Source: Echinarachnius parma
Lineage: Eukaryota; Echinodermata; Echinoidea; Clypeasteroida; Echinarachniidae
Length of the DNA stretch: 64,000 nt
Assembly (NCBI GenBank): GCA_037951105.1
Contig: JBAMJV010009342.1
Span: 203,501 to 267,500 of the forward strand
Direction: 5' to 3'
In this document: one piece after another, positions 63,954 through 64,000 of the stretch
How positions within the stretch are numbered: position 1 is the first letter of the stretch
How the letters are laid out: each line of letters begins with the position of its first letter
The notes under the pieces: generated by a model
Told to the model about the DNA's origin: nothing
The model's input: the letters and a program-made list of their open reading frames with translations, nothing else
The model's database searches: none
Program-made: the position numbers and the translations under genes

Positions 63954-64000
63954 GTTTGTTAATCAGGCATTTTTTAATTCATGATTTTATATCTTACGTT

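Overview
This is a gene-poor, repeat-rich window of a metazoan nuclear genome. It has spliced genes with GT-AG introns, A+T-rich introns, long homopolymer runs and DNA transposon remains from at least eight superfamilies (hAT, PIF/Harbinger, KDZ, Merlin, P, piggyBac, ISL2EU, Helitron). The mix (KDZ, P2X7-ballast-like and BEN-domain fragments, a C-type lectin exon, frequent ACATGTA words) suggests a marine invertebrate deuterostome, most likely an echinoderm such as a sea urchin. That assignment is inference from general knowledge, not from a marker gene.

Left part (1-17.4 kb): a transposon graveyard. Short broken coding fragments lie end to end: a Ty3/Gypsy-type integrase tail, a hAT/ZBED piece, two PIF/Harbinger pieces, a KDZ transposase, a gag fossil, a Merlin (IS1595-like) transposase, two copies of a P-element/THAP9-like transposase, a piggyBac transposase, a HECT-like piece and a P2X7-ballast-like zinc domain. 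Every fragment I could assign reads on the + strand.

Middle part (17.4-37.7 kb): a rearranged tandem array of gene modules, here called A, C, D, F and H. Module F resembles the first half of a BEN domain. The array includes a clean 1,735-bp tandem repeat. It is interrupted by an ISL2EU-like transposon (SAP + SWIM protein, AT target duplication), by a TA-flanked MITE sitting on that element's right edge, and by a TTAA-flanked piggyBac-like MITE. Downstream lie two Helitron Rep-domain exon copies, coiled-coil exons, a 99-bp coding repeat, a C-type lectin exon and a second BEN half carrying a 37-bp minisatellite.

Right part (39.6-64 kb): two conserved host genes in head-to-head orientation. The first is yju2 (CCDC94, splicing factor) on the minus strand, 57,624 down to 39,597, all seven coding exons resolved, 457 aa. 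The second is tmtc3 (ER O-mannosyltransferase) on the plus strand from 59,679, its first five coding exons present and running off the window. The introns of yju2 hold large foldback and hAT-like elements with exact 8-bp target duplications, several MITEs and a SINE.

Most unusual observations: (1) both host genes carry several partial local copies of their own exons, for yju2 exons 3-6 and for tmtc3 exons 1 and 3; (2) the BEN-module array with recurrent junction sequence; (3) the one-strand orientation of the transposon graveyard lying just downstream of the yju2 3' end, so run-on transcription of yju2 would be antisense to the transposon frames.
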